Shown here in pieces: positions 1 to 9,000 of a DNA stretch of 51,866 nt. Every line of letters begins with the position of its first letter. Position 1 is the stretch's first letter. The notes beneath the pieces were generated by a model. The model saw nothing but the letters and a program-made list of their open reading frames with translations. It made no database searches and was not told the DNA's origin. The stretch comes from JAYZDP01 sp036337765 (GTDB lineage: Bacteria; Acidobacteriota; Thermoanaerobaculia; Multivoradales; Multivoraceae): contig JAYZDP010000126.1 of NCBI GenBank assembly GCA_036337765.1, forward strand, positions 1-51,866, in the 5' to 3' direction. A program made the position numbers and the translations under genes.

Positions 1-81
1 GCCCAGCGCGTCTCGAAACGTGCTGAGAGTCTGGTCCCAGTCGTTGACGGCGATGGCGATACGGGGCATGGCGGTGATCAT
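1..81 (-). CDS. VOC/glyoxalase-fold protein, N-terminal fragment (runs off window)
   Basis: Only the first 27 codons are inside the window. The ATG sits at 81-79, about 9 bases downstream of a GAGGAG ribosome binding site on the minus strand. The peptide begins MITAMPRIAIAVND and continues with a helix resembling the start of vicinal-oxygen-chelate proteins (a first beta strand ending in V-N-D, then a helix with F-R-D-A-L-G). Family members are metal-dependent isomerases, lyases or dioxygenases; the substrate cannot be told from this piece. A second in-frame ATG at codon 5 is possible but further from the binding site. It is divergent from the oxidoreductase at 138, and the two share a 56-base upstream region. 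Confidence 0.6.
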   Translation of the reverse strand, partial: MITAMPRIAIAVNDWDQTLSTFRDALG

Positions 82-137
82 GGGCGGTAGCTCCTCTTTG
101 CGCGATTAGGATGTGGAGCTTATTGCAGGAGGAGACT

Positions 138-1157
138 ATGACGTTGAGGGTGGGTCTGATCGGCGCCGGCGGCAACACGAAGCTGCGTCACATCCCAGGA
201 TTTCAGGCGATCGAGGGCGTCGACATCACGAGCGTGTGCAACCGTTCCATCGAGTCGGGGCAGAAGGTCGCCGACGAGTTCGGCATCCCAGGTGTGGTCT
301 GTGACTGGCGGGAAGTCGTCGACGACGAGGCGGTCGATGCGATCTGTATCGGTACCTGGCCCTACATGCACTGCCCGATGACTTTGGCGGGCCTCGCCGC
401 CGGCAAGCACGTGCTGACCGAGGCGCGGATGGCGATGAGCCTCGCCGAGGCTGGCCAGATGCACGCGGCGGCCCAAGCGAGTGATCGGGTGGCGATGATC
501 GTTCCCGCACCCTTCTACCTCGCCTACGAACGGACCCTTCTCGACATGCTGGCCGAAGGGGTGTTCGGCGACCTGCTCGAGATCCATGTCTGCGGTCTGG
601 GCGGTGGGCACGACCCCGGTGGTGCGAGAACGTGGCGTCAGCGCCGCGATCTATCGGGCTCGAACATCATGGCGATGGGCATTCTCAACGAGACAGTGCG
701 CCGCTACGCCGGCCACGAGCGCAGTCTCGTGGCGTCGGGCAAGATTCACGTCGAGGACCGTGTCGATCCCGATACCGGCGAGGCCGTTCAGGCAGACATT
801 CCAGACAGCCTCGGCATCGTTGCCGAGCACCGCAATGGTGCCGTGGCCGTCTATCACCTTTCGAACGTCGCCCGTGGCGGGCGCAACGGCTCCTTCGAGG
901 TTTTCGGTACCAAGGGAGCGTTTCGGCTCGAGGGTGGAAAAGCCTGGGTGGCGACGGGCGGCGACTTCGAGGAGCTGAAGGTCGTGCCCGAAAAGATGGG
1001 CGGGTGGAGGGTCGAGGAGGACTTCGTCGATGCCATCCGCGATGGCCGGCCGGTCACCCACACCAGCTTCGCCGACGGGGTGCGCTACATGCAGTTTACC
1101 GAGGCGGTGCAGATCGCACTCGTCGAGGGCCGCCGGGTCGAGCTGGGCGAGCTGTGA
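138..1157 (+). CDS. Gfo/Idh/MocA family oxidoreductase
   Basis: 339-residue predicted cytoplasmic NAD(P)-dependent oxidoreductase. An N-terminal Rossmann fold with VGLIGAGG (about residues 4-11) is followed by the C-terminal alpha/beta domain of the GFO_IDH_MocA family; the length is normal. The start is the ATG at 138, preceded by AGGAGGAG at 128-134; a longer frame from 111 lacks a binding site. The usual Glu-Lys-Pro signature after GKHVL is replaced by T-E-A-R-M, so the lysine expected to bind nicotinamide or act in catalysis is missing from its normal place. I recall a subgroup of the family with such E-A-R-M sequences, so this may be a distinct lineage rather than an inactive enzyme. Substrates in the family are mostly sugars or cyclitols; none can be named here. 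Confidence 0.85.
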   Translation: MTLRVGLIGAGGNTKLRHIPGFQAIEGVDITSVCNRSIESGQKVADEFGIPGVVCDWREVVDDEAVDAICIGTWPYMHCPMTLAGLAAGKHVLTEARMAMSLAEAGQMHAAAQASDRVAMIVPAPFYLAYERTLLDMLAEGVFGDLLEIHVCGLGGGHDPGGARTWRQRRDLSGSNIMAMGILNETVRRYAGHERSLVASGKIHVEDRVDPDTGEAVQADIPDSLGIVAEHRNGAVAVYHLSNVARGGRNGSFEVFGTKGAFRLEGGKAWVATGGDFEELKVVPEKMGGWRVEEDFVDAIRDGRPVTHTSFADGVRYMQFTEAVQIALVEGRRVELGEL

Positions 1158-1172
1158 CGATCGCTCGACGGC

Positions 1173-1420
1173 GTGTTCGGTGCGTTGGCCGATTCGACAC
1201 GGCGCGGGATGATCGCCAAGCTCGCTCAGAGCTCGGCGACGATAGGTGAGCTCGGTGAGCCCTTCGACATGACGAAGGGGGCGGTGACCAAGCACGTCAA
1301 GGTGCTCGAGCGCGCCGGCATTCTCAAGCGCGACGCGCTGTTGGCGGATTCCACGGGCCGTTTCCTCGAGGTGGATCCGCCCCGCGTCCTCAGCTACAGC
1401 ACGGACCCGAATCCAACTCT
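1173..1420 (+). pseudogene. Joined remnant: ArsR-type regulator fused to an AHSA1/SRPBCC piece
   Basis: The reading frame opens at a GTG and gives VFGALADSTRRGMIAKL and a helix-turn-helix with AVTKHVKVLERAGIL, a clear ArsR-family DNA-binding domain. Directly after about residue 53 the frame continues with GRFLEVDPPRVLSYS, which is the signature of AHSA1/SRPBCC proteins, often encoded just downstream of such regulators. The wing and C-terminus of the regulator and the first half of the AHSA1 domain are missing. The simplest reading is one deletion that fused two neighbouring genes and kept the frame. Beyond about position 1420 the frame runs into unrelated sequence read against the Lpd remnant on the other strand. 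It starts 15 bases after the oxidoreductase stop. A functional short fusion is possible but unlikely. Confidence 0.65.
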
Positions 1421-1424
1421 CGGC

Positions 1425-1571
1425 AGCTGTCCTCGGCGATGTCGACGCCAAACCGGCTGGCGCTGCGCACGTGCTCGGCTACCTCGGCAGCTGCGATGAG
1501 CAGCTTCGAAGGGCATTCAGCCCAGCGGTTCCCGCACCGATGATCGCCACGTCCGTCTTCTTTTGCTGCAT
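1425..1571 (-). pseudogene. Dihydrolipoyl dehydrogenase, internally deleted N-terminal remnant
   Basis: On the minus strand an ATG at 1571-1569 opens MQQKKTDVAIIGAGTAGLNA, the FAD-binding Rossmann start of flavin disulfide reductases of the dihydrolipoyl dehydrogenase type. After codon 22 the frame shifts at about 1510, and the next homologous stretch, PSKLLIAAAEVAEHVRSA, is read in another frame down to about 1430. In intact enzymes some 25-30 residues, including the redox CxxxxC loop, lie between these two pieces; here they are deleted. Everything after about residue 80 is also gone. The downstream edge abuts the AHSA1 piece, so at least two deletions are recorded in 400 bases. It cannot make an active enzyme. 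Confidence 0.65.
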
Positions 1572-1601
1572 GCCGGTGTCCTTTCGGGGAGAGCTTTACA
1601 G

Positions 1602-1715
1602 ATGAGTGAGCTCCGGTCGCGCATCACGGAGCTGGAGGCCGAACTCGAGGAGCTGCGCGCTGTACCCTCCGCGCGAGAGGTAAGCTACGCAGCCCCGCTA
1701 GTTCTAGTCTCCTAG
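1602..1715 (+). CDS. Short ORF with coiled-coil heptads, probable remnant or small protein
   Basis: 37 codons from an ATG preceded by GGGGAGAG. The first 20 residues (SELRSRITELEAELEELRA) form leucine and glutamate heptads typical of a short amphipathic helix. Such helices often open SnoaL/NTF2-like proteins, so this may be the head of a deleted gene. It lies between the Lpd remnant and the PQQ dehydrogenase and ends 11 bases before the latter's start. I cannot decide whether it is translated. Confidence 0.25.
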   Translation: MSELRSRITELEAELEELRAVPSAREVSYAAPLVLVS

Positions 1716-1726
1716 GGAGCTCGAAG

Positions 1727-3493
1727 ATGTCTCGACAAGCTGTTGTGAAAACCGCGGCCGCCATTCTGTTCCTCGTCGTCTGGACTCTAGTTCCGTCGCC
1801 GCTGGCGGCCCAGGCGGGAGCTGACTACGTGCCAGTGACCAACGCCATCCTTCAAGACCCGGACCCCGGAGATTGGCTCATGTGGCGCCGGACGCTCGAT
1901 GGGTGGGGATACAGCCCGCTGGACCAGATCGACCGCGAGAACGTCTCGGAGCTGCAGATGGTCTGGACTCGAGGGCTGCGGGAGGGCGCCCAGCAGGGGA
2001 CGCCGATCGTGTACGACGGCGTTATGTACATGCCGAATCCCTCGGATGTGATCCAGGCCTACGACGCCGTGACCGGCGACATGCTCTGGGAGTACGTGCG
2101 CGACATTCCCGACAACATCTCGCGCTACGTGGGGGGGCTCGAAACGGTCAACCGCAACTTTGCCATCTACGGCAACCTGATCATCGACACCGCGAACGAC
2201 GGCTATGCCTATGCGGTGGACGTCGCCACCGGCGAGCTGGTGTGGGAGACCTTGGTCACCGAGCAGACCGAGGATCCCGCACGTCATTCCGCGGGACCGA
2301 TCATCGCCGACGGCCTGGTCGTGTCGGGTCGCAGCTGCCGTCCGCGCCGTGGCCCGGAAGCCTGCTTCATCGTGGCGCACGACGCGATGACCGGCAAAGA
2401 GGTCTGGCGCCGCAGCCTGATCCCGGGCCCCGGTGAGCCCGGCGACGAGACCTGGGGCGACGTGCCGTACGAGAAGCGCTCCCACGTTGGTGCCTGGATG
2501 GTGCCGAGCTACGACCCGGCACTCGATCTGGTCTACATCGGCACCTCGGTCACCTCACCGGCGCCGAAGTTCCTCGTCGGCGGCACCGACAATTCGCACC
2601 TGTACCACAACTCCACCTTGGCGCTGGAGGGCGACACTGGCGAGATCCGTTGGTACTACCAGCATCTGAACGACAGCTGGGACCTGGACCATCCGTTCGA
2701 GCGCATCCTGGTCGACACCGCCACCGCGCCCGATCCCGACATGGTCGTGTGGCGCAATCCGAGGATCGAGCCTGGCGAAGTTCGCAAGGTGGTCACCGGC
2801 ATTCCGGGCAAGACCGGCGTCGTCTACACCCTCGATAGGGAGACGGGTGAGTTCCTGTGGGCAGTCGCGACGAGCCCGCAGAACGTGGTGCGCCACATCG
2901 ACGGCGCCACCGGCGAGGTGATGGAGAACAAGGAGCTGGTGTTTCAGGAGATGGAACAGCAGATGCACGTCTGCCCGTCCTGGAACGGCGGCAAGGACTG
3001 GGAGGCCGGTGCCTACAGCCCGCTCACCAACACGATGTACATGCCACTTCGCAACACCTGTGCGGAGATGACGGCGCGTTCCGGAGAGCGGGTGTCGCAC
3101 TACATGATCGACGTCAAGAACGTCCTTGCCCCCGGCAAGGAGAATCTCGGCACCGTCCACGCGATCTCCGCCGAGACCGGCGAGACGAAGTGGGTCTACG
3201 AGCAGCGCGCCGGCACCATGTCGCTGGTGGCGACGGGCGGAGGCCTGGTATTCGGCGGCGACGTCAACGGCCGGTTCCGCGCTCACGATCAGGAGACCGG
3301 CGAGGTGCTGTGGGAGATCAACATCGGCTCCTCGGTCACGAGCTTCCCCATCTCCTACGCTGTCGATGGTCGGCAGTACGTCGCAGTGGGGACCGGAAGC
3401 GCGGCGACCGCGTCAACCTTTCGCCGCCTCACTCCGGAGCTGCGGCCCAGTACCAACAACAACTTGTTCGTTTTCGCCCTCCCGGCGCATTGA
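1727..3493 (+). CDS. PQQ-dependent alcohol dehydrogenase-type quinoprotein, secreted
   Basis: 588 residues with a Sec signal peptide (hydrophobic core about 10-24, AQA near 28-30) and an eight-bladed quinoprotein propeller, as in type I PQQ dehydrogenases. Propeller tryptophan-dock repeats such as TGDMLWEY, TGELVWET and TGEIRWYY are visible. The catalytic aspartate is expected in NDSWDLD (Asp319), with a second Asp two residues on; in methanol and ethanol dehydrogenases that second Asp marks the lanthanide-type site (inference). The adjacent Cys-Cys pair that covers PQQ in those enzymes is absent: the matching position reads LETVNRN. No cytochrome domain is attached, so a separate cytochrome must take the electrons. 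Upstream TAGGGAG supports the start. It is a single gene closed by the strong palindrome at 3539. Substrate unknown, probably an alcohol. Confidence 0.88.
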   Translation: MSRQAVVKTAAAILFLVVWTLVPSPLAAQAGADYVPVTNAILQDPDPGDWLMWRRTLDGWGYSPLDQIDRENVSELQMVWTRGLREGAQQGTPIVYDGVMYMPNPSDVIQAYDAVTGDMLWEYVRDIPDNISRYVGGLETVNRNFAIYGNLIIDTANDGYAYAVDVATGELVWETLVTEQTEDPARHSAGPIIADGLVVSGRSCRPRRGPEACFIVAHDAMTGKEVWRRSLIPGPGEPGDETWGDVPYEKRSHVGAWMVPSYDPALDLVYIGTSVTSPAPKFLVGGTDNSHLYHNSTLALEGDTGEIRWYYQHLNDSWDLDHPFERILVDTATAPDPDMVVWRNPRIEPGEVRKVVTGIPGKTGVVYTLDRETGEFLWAVATSPQNVVRHIDGATGEVMENKELVFQEMEQQMHVCPSWNGGKDWEAGAYSPLTNTMYMPLRNTCAEMTARSGERVSHYMIDVKNVLAPGKENLGTVHAISAETGETKWVYEQRAGTMSLVATGGGLVFGGDVNGRFRAHDQETGEVLWEINIGSSVTSFPISYAVDGRQYVAVGTGSAATASTFRRLTPELRPSTNNNLFVFALPAH

Positions 3494-3538
3494 CCGCGCG
3501 TGGGCGGCCGCTGGCCGCCTGAGGAGGCCCTCAGCGAA

Positions 3539-3568
3539 CCTTAGGCTTGGCCTAGGCCAAGCCTAAGG
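3539..3568 (+). terminator. Perfect 30-bp palindrome followed by T run: intrinsic terminator
   Basis: The sequence is its own reverse complement over 30 bases: a 13-bp stem (CCTTAGGCTTGGC with its complement) around a CTAG tetraloop, followed by TTTT at 3570-3573. It lies 45 bases after the PQQ dehydrogenase stop, with a smaller hairpin (GGCGGCC/GGCCGCC) at 3503-3519 in between. This fits a Rho-independent terminator for the gene at 1727. As DNA it could also extrude a cruciform. Confidence 0.8.
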
Positions 3569-3659
3569 ATTTTGCGTCCAGGCTCCCGGCAGCAGGAAGC
3601 ATGAGTTACCGGAAGGCGAGGAGGTCGATGTGTGTCGATCGCGGCGTGTCTCCGCGCAG

Positions 3660-3901
3660 ACCCGGATTGGAGGGCAAGTCACGATACTGTGCGCCGACCC
3701 CGCGTGGTCTCCCGACGGTGCGACCCTCGTGTTTCAGTCGACCTCGCTTCACGCGACGGAACACCGGAGCGGCCTCTGACTGATCTGCAGCGCAATCACC
3801 TCGGGGCCTATGTGCGCCATCCGGTGTGGGCACAAGAGCTGGGTATCGTTGTCTTCGAGTACGCGCGCACGTCGGGAGACTTGTGGCTCGTCGAGTTCTG
3901 A
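3660..3901 (+). pseudogene. TolB/WD40-like beta-propeller remnant, frameshifted
   Basis: In one frame, from about 3669, the DNA encodes a stretch with DPAWSPDGATLVFQST, the classic PD40/TolB propeller blade motif, and then stops at about 3780. In another frame, 3820-3901, it encodes GIVVFEYARTSGDLWLVEF and a stop, which looks like the last blade of the same kind of protein. At least one frameshift and probably a deletion separate the two pieces. The rest of the propeller is absent. No start or binding site is convincing. The stretch 3574-3660 shows nothing I recognise. Confidence 0.55.
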
Positions 3902-3950
3902 GCTCAAGGAGGTAGGATGGTGGCTCCGAACAGCCTCAGAGGGGGTCGAA

Positions 3951-4955
3951 ATGAGCCAGCGAGTCTTCTTGCGCGCGGGTGTAGCCGCACTGGTGTCGGT
4001 GCTTTTCATTGCGGGGACGGCGTCTGGCGCTGAGTCGGAGGCCTTGCGGACAGCCTGGGATGCCCCTGACATCGGGGGGATCTGGGACTTCCGCACGATC
4101 ACCCCGATGCAGCGCCCGGAGAGCCTGGGGGAAAAGGCCTTCCTGACCGAGGAGGAGGCCGCCGAGGCGGAGAAGAAGGTGATCGACCGCAACGAGTCAC
4201 TCGCGACTCGTGAGGCACGTCGCACGAGCGCGGGCGGCAACGTCGATGTCGGCGAGGAAGGTGCACCGGGCTTTTACAACAACTTCTGGCTCGACACCGG
4301 GACGAAGACCGTCGCCACCCGGCGCACATCGCTAATCATCGATCCTCCGAACGGCCGGATGCCAGCGATGACAGAGAATGCGCAGTCGCGCACCTCTGCG
4401 CGCCGGGAGTTCCTAAGAGAGCACCCCGCAGACTCGTGGACGGACCGCAGCGCCTATGACCGCTGCATTCTCGGCTTCAATGCCGGGCCGCCGATCACGC
4501 CCCTGGGCTACAACCAGAACCTGCAGATCTTTCAGACCCGCAGCGCCGTGGTGCTCGTCACCGAGATGGTGCACACCACCCGGGTCGTTCCCATCGATGG
4601 CCGACCTGAGATCGACTCGGACATCCGCCAGTGGTCCGGCGACTCCCGTGGCTGGTGGGACGGCGACACGCTGGTCGTCGAGACCGCCAACTTCCGTGCC
4701 GATCGTGGCTGGCGCGGCTCGACCGAGAACATGAAGCTCGTCGAGCGCTTCACGCGCATCGATGTCGAGACCCTTGACTACACGTTCACGGTCGACGATC
4801 CCAACACGTGGACGAGCACCTGGACCGCATCCATTCCGATGCGGCGCACCGACGTGCCGATGTTCGAGTACGCCTGCCACGAGGGCAACTACGCGATGCC
4901 CAACATTCTGGCCGGCGAGCGTGCCAGGGAGCGGGCGGCGGCGGCCGGCCATTGA
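3951..4955 (+). CDS. Secreted protein of uncharacterised family (paralogue 1)
   Basis: 334 residues with an N-terminal signal peptide (hydrophobic about 9-23, ending near ASGAES). I do not recognise a named domain. It is clearly paralogous to the next gene. Both open after the signal with a D-L/I-x-G-x-W/Y-D motif and TITP/SITP followed by R-P. Both have a Glu-rich helix (FLTEEEAAEAEKK here), then D-P-P-x-G-x-M-P, then a block reading SGDSRGWWDGDTLVVETANF, and end in EYACHEGNYAM. The last two motifs hold a strictly shared Cys-His. The start is the ATG at 3951; an upstream in-frame extension to 3810 has no signal peptide. It begins a same-strand run reaching 10784. A role in periplasmic binding or degradation is only a guess. 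Confidence 0.8.
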   Translation: MSQRVFLRAGVAALVSVLFIAGTASGAESEALRTAWDAPDIGGIWDFRTITPMQRPESLGEKAFLTEEEAAEAEKKVIDRNESLATREARRTSAGGNVDVGEEGAPGFYNNFWLDTGTKTVATRRTSLIIDPPNGRMPAMTENAQSRTSARREFLREHPADSWTDRSAYDRCILGFNAGPPITPLGYNQNLQIFQTRSAVVLVTEMVHTTRVVPIDGRPEIDSDIRQWSGDSRGWWDGDTLVVETANFRADRGWRGSTENMKLVERFTRIDVETLDYTFTVDDPNTWTSTWTASIPMRRTDVPMFEYACHEGNYAMPNILAGERARERAAAAGH

Positions 4956-5012
4956 GCGAGTGGCGCGATATCATCACTCACCGAATCTGAATTGTGTAGT
5001 CGAGGAGGCAGC

Positions 5013-6044
5013 ATGAGAGAACCCACGATCGCCATCGTCTCCGTCTTGGCCATCGCCATGGCAGCACCCGTCGCCATGGCGGCCGGCGACGAGATCCAGA
5101 GAACCGCAAGCGGTGTTCCCGATCTGACCGGTGTCTACGACATCACCAGCATCACACCGTTCGTGCGTCCCAAAGAGTTCGGGGAGCAGCTCTACCTGTC
5201 GAAGGAAGAGGCCGAGGCTCTGGCGAAGGCGCAGGTCGAGCGCGACGTCGAGCGTTCCCAGCCGAGCGACCCGGATCGTGCGGCCCCCGAGTCCGGAGGC
5301 AACGTCGGTGCCTACAACGACTTCTGGTTCGAGTGGGGCGATGCAGGCTTTGCCATCGACGGCAAGTACCGTACTTCGGTGCTCACCGATCCGCCCGACG
5401 GGCAGATGCCTGAGCTGACCCAGCTCGGCAAGGATCGGCGCGCCACGGCGCCGCGTTTCGCGTGGCAGAACAAGGGCTTCGCGTGGTGGCTTGAGTCGGG
5501 CGACACGCCGTACGACGGGCCCGAGAACATGGTTCTCGGCGTGCGTTGCCTGTACCAGCCGACCGCGACCATGGCTATGCGCTCGCTGCCCTACAACAAC
5601 CTCAAGACGATCGTGCAGACCGAGGATCACGTGATGATCCAGTCCGAGTGGATGCATTGGGCACGGGTGGTGCGGCTCGACTCCGAGCACCTGCCCCAGG
5701 ACATTCGCTCTCTCAGCGGCGACTCCATCGGCTGGTTCGAAGGCGACACCTTGGTAGTCGAGACCACGAACTTTCTCGACTCCCCTGGAGTGCGCGGCGA
5801 GGGTCTGAAGGTCGTCGAGAGCTTCACCGCCCTGAGCGAAGGCAACCTCAGCTACAAGTTCACGGTCGAGGATCCCGACTACGAGGCGCCGTACAGCGGT
5901 GAGCTCCTGTGGCCGAAGACCGCGAAGCGCAGCTACGAGTACGCCTGCCACGAAGGCAACTACGCGATGGGCAACATGCTGCGCGGTGCGCGCATGCTCG
6001 AGGAGGAGTTCCGCGCGAAGCAGTCGGGCTCGGGCAACGACTGA
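5013..6044 (+). CDS. Secreted protein of uncharacterised family (paralogue 2)
   Basis: 343 residues; ATG at 5013, preceded by GAGGAGG at 5002-5008. The signal peptide runs to about residue 22 (AMAAG). Domain order mirrors the preceding gene: DLTGVYDITSITPF, a Glu/Ala-rich helix, GGNVGAYNDFWFEWG, TDPPDGQMPELT, SGDSIGWFEGDTLVVETTNF and YEYACHEGNYAMGN. The two proteins differ most in the middle, where this one has a VRCLYQP stretch. The gap to paralogue 1 is 57 bases and to the haem/DUF1549 gene 46 bases, so the genes are probably cotranscribed. The duplicate may have diverged to form a heteromer, which would explain tandem retention (inference). Function unknown. Confidence 0.8.
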   Translation: MREPTIAIVSVLAIAMAAPVAMAAGDEIQRTASGVPDLTGVYDITSITPFVRPKEFGEQLYLSKEEAEALAKAQVERDVERSQPSDPDRAAPESGGNVGAYNDFWFEWGDAGFAIDGKYRTSVLTDPPDGQMPELTQLGKDRRATAPRFAWQNKGFAWWLESGDTPYDGPENMVLGVRCLYQPTATMAMRSLPYNNLKTIVQTEDHVMIQSEWMHWARVVRLDSEHLPQDIRSLSGDSIGWFEGDTLVVETTNFLDSPGVRGEGLKVVESFTALSEGNLSYKFTVEDPDYEAPYSGELLWPKTAKRSYEYACHEGNYAMGNMLRGARMLEEEFRAKQSGSGND

Positions 6045-6090
6045 TCCACCGGCATCGGCTGGCGGGCTCGTGGCCATCGGAGTAGAGAGC

Positions 6091-9000
6091 ATGATTCGAC
6101 GCCAGCCGCCATTCGTGATCGCGACGCTGGTCGTCTTGGCTGTCGCCACTTCGGCGAGCACCGCCACTGTCGACTTCCAGCGCGACGTCCGCCCGATCCT
6201 GTCTGAGAACTGTTTCGCGTGCCACGGCCCCGACGAGGCCGCCCGCCAGGCGGATCTACGTCTCGACACGCAGCAAGGTGCGTTCGAAACCCGGCCGCCC
6301 GCCGGCCGGAGCACGCGGCCGCGGGGACCCGCGGTGGTGCCGTCCGATGCGGCCGCGAGCCTCATGATCGATCGCATCGTGCACAACGATGCCCGCCGCC
6401 GCATGCCGCCTGAGGTGTCGAACAAGAGCCTCACAGACGCCCAGATCCAGACCCTGAAGACATGGATCGACGAGGGCGCGAGCTGGGGTCAGCACTGGGC
6501 CTTCGAGCCCATTGCGAGACCCGAGCCGCCTGAGCCGGAGGCGTCCGACTGGGTGCGCGCGCCGATCGACCGCTTCGTACTCGCCCGACTGGAGGCGGAA
6601 GGCCTAGAGCCTGCGGCCGAGGCGGATCGTCGCACGCTCGCGCGGCGCGTAGCGCTTGACCTCACCGGCCTGCCTCCCGATCCCGGTGCCCTGGCCACGT
6701 TTCTCGCAGACACCTCTGAGGACGCCTACGAGCGACTCGTCGATCGGCTCCTGGCGTCGCGCCACTGGGGTGAGCACCGGGCCCGCTACTGGCTCGACGC
6801 GGCGCGCTATGGCGATACCCATGGCATTCACATCGATAACTACCGCCAGATGCACGCCTACCGCGACTGGGTGATCCGAGCGTTCAACGAGAACAAGCCC
6901 TTCGACCAGTTCGCCATCGAGCAGGTGGCCGGTGATTTGCTGCCGAACCCGACGCTCGATCAGCTGATCGCGACCGGCTTCCAGCGCAACAACATCACCA
7001 CCAACGAAGGTGGAGTGGTGCCGGAGGAGTACGAGGCGATCTACGCCAAGGATCGAGCGGAGACGATCGGTGACGTCTTTCTGGGGCTGACGGTCGGCTG
7101 CGCGACCTGTCACGACCACAAGTTCGACCCGATCTCGCAGCGCGAGTTCTATGCAATGACGGCGTTTTTCCGCAACACGACACAGTACGTGATGGACGGC
7201 AACGTGTCGGATCCGCCGCCGATTCTGGTCGTGCCGACCGACGAGGATCGCGACGCTTGGCAGGCGCTACGGGCCGAGTCGAGCGAGATCGAGACCGAGC
7301 TGGCCCAGCGGCCGGCCGAGGTCGGAGACGCCTTCGTGAGGTGGCTCGAGGAGGGCGCCTACCGGGAGCTCGAAACACCCCTGCAACCGGAGGCCGAGAT
7401 CCTGAGCCTGGATCTCGAGCAGTCCGGCGATCCCGCCGTTGTGCGCGGCAACGAGCGCAGCTCGATCGAGGTGGTCGGTGTGACCCTGGCCGAGGGCCCC
7501 GAGGGCCACACTGCGATGGCGTTCGACAAGGGGGCGTGGGCCGAGCTGCCCTCGCTGGATCTGGACACCGGGTCGCCGTTCTCGCTGGCGATGTGGATCT
7601 TTACGCCCGAGGGGCAGGGTAGCTTCACGGTGGCATCGCAGTATGACGCCGACGATGGCAACCGCGGCTGGTCGGTGACTATCGGCGCGCGCCAGTTGTT
7701 TCTGCGGCTGACCGGCGACAAGGCAGGGCCAAACGAGGGTGCGCCGAGCCCGCGAGTCGGTCCGATCAACACCAAGCGGATGGAGGAGGGCGAGTGGGCC
7801 CACATCGTCTTCACGCACGACGGTAGCGGCGAGCGTGGCGGCCTGAACGTCTACCGTGACGGTGAGCGGATCGAGTCGGAGGGCAGCGAGTTCTTTACTA
7901 AGGTCCTTGGCAGCATCCGCACCGACCGGACGTTCTACCTCGGCCGCGGCGACGTCAAGGACGACGGTGATCCGCGACACTTCGCGGGCGGCCGCGTTGC
8001 CGACCTGCGGGTCTTCAACCGGGTGCTGAGCGTCGAGGAGGCAAGGGTCGTCTCCGAATGGCGGGCGCTGCAATCGGCCACTGCCAAGACCCCATCCGAG
8101 CTCGACGGGGCCGAGCGCGCGGCGCTCTTGGGCTACTACCTCAGCGCCCGCGACGACAGAAGCCTCGAGCTGCAGGCAAGACGACTCGAGATCGACCGCC
8201 AGTGGCGGGAGGTTCGCCGCCGCGGCTCGATCACCCATGTCATGCAGGAAATGCCCTCGAGCGAGGCTGCGGCTCACGTGCTCTTTCGGGGCATGTATGA
8301 CCAACCGCGTGCGAGGGTCCTCGCCGGCACGCCTGCGGTCCTGCCACCGATGGCCGCTTCGCTGCCGCGCAACCGGTTGGGTCTGGCCCGCTGGCTGGTC
8401 GACGAGTCCAACCCTCTGACCACACGGGTGACTGTCAACCGCTTCTGGCAGCAGGTCTTCGGTGCCGGTCTCGTGACATCGAGCGAGGACTTCGGGGCGC
8501 AGGGCGATATGCCGTCACATCCCGCGCTTCTCGACCACCTCGCGGTGACGTTTCGCGAGTCGGGCTGGGACACCAAGCGGTTCTTCCGCACCCTCGTGAC
8601 CTCGGCGACCTACCGCCAGGCCGCGACTACGACGCCGCTGAAGCTCGAGCACGACGCCGACAATCGGTTGTTCTCGCGCGGGCCTCGTTTCCGTATGGAC
8701 GCCGAGATGATCCGTGACTACGCGCTGGCCGCGAGCGGCCTCTTGGTGCGTACCATCGGCGGACCGAGCGTGAAGCCCTACCAGCCCGAAGGAGTCTGGT
8801 CGACCGTGGCCATGCCGGTGTCCAACACCGCCCGCTATGAGCGCGATACCGGCGAGAAGCTCTACCGTCGCAGTTTCTACACTTTCTGGAAGCGTGCCGC
8901 GCCGCCACCGTCGATGCTCATTTTCAACGCCCCGAGTCGCGAGCACTCGACGGTACGCCGCGAGCGCACGAATACGCCGCTGCAGGCCCTGGTGACGATG

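Noticed and set aside
651..1451. Long minus-strand ORF over the oxidoreductase
   Set aside because: Antisense shadow in GC-rich DNA; no start signal and no recognisable protein, except that its beginning overlaps the Lpd remnant frame only by chance.
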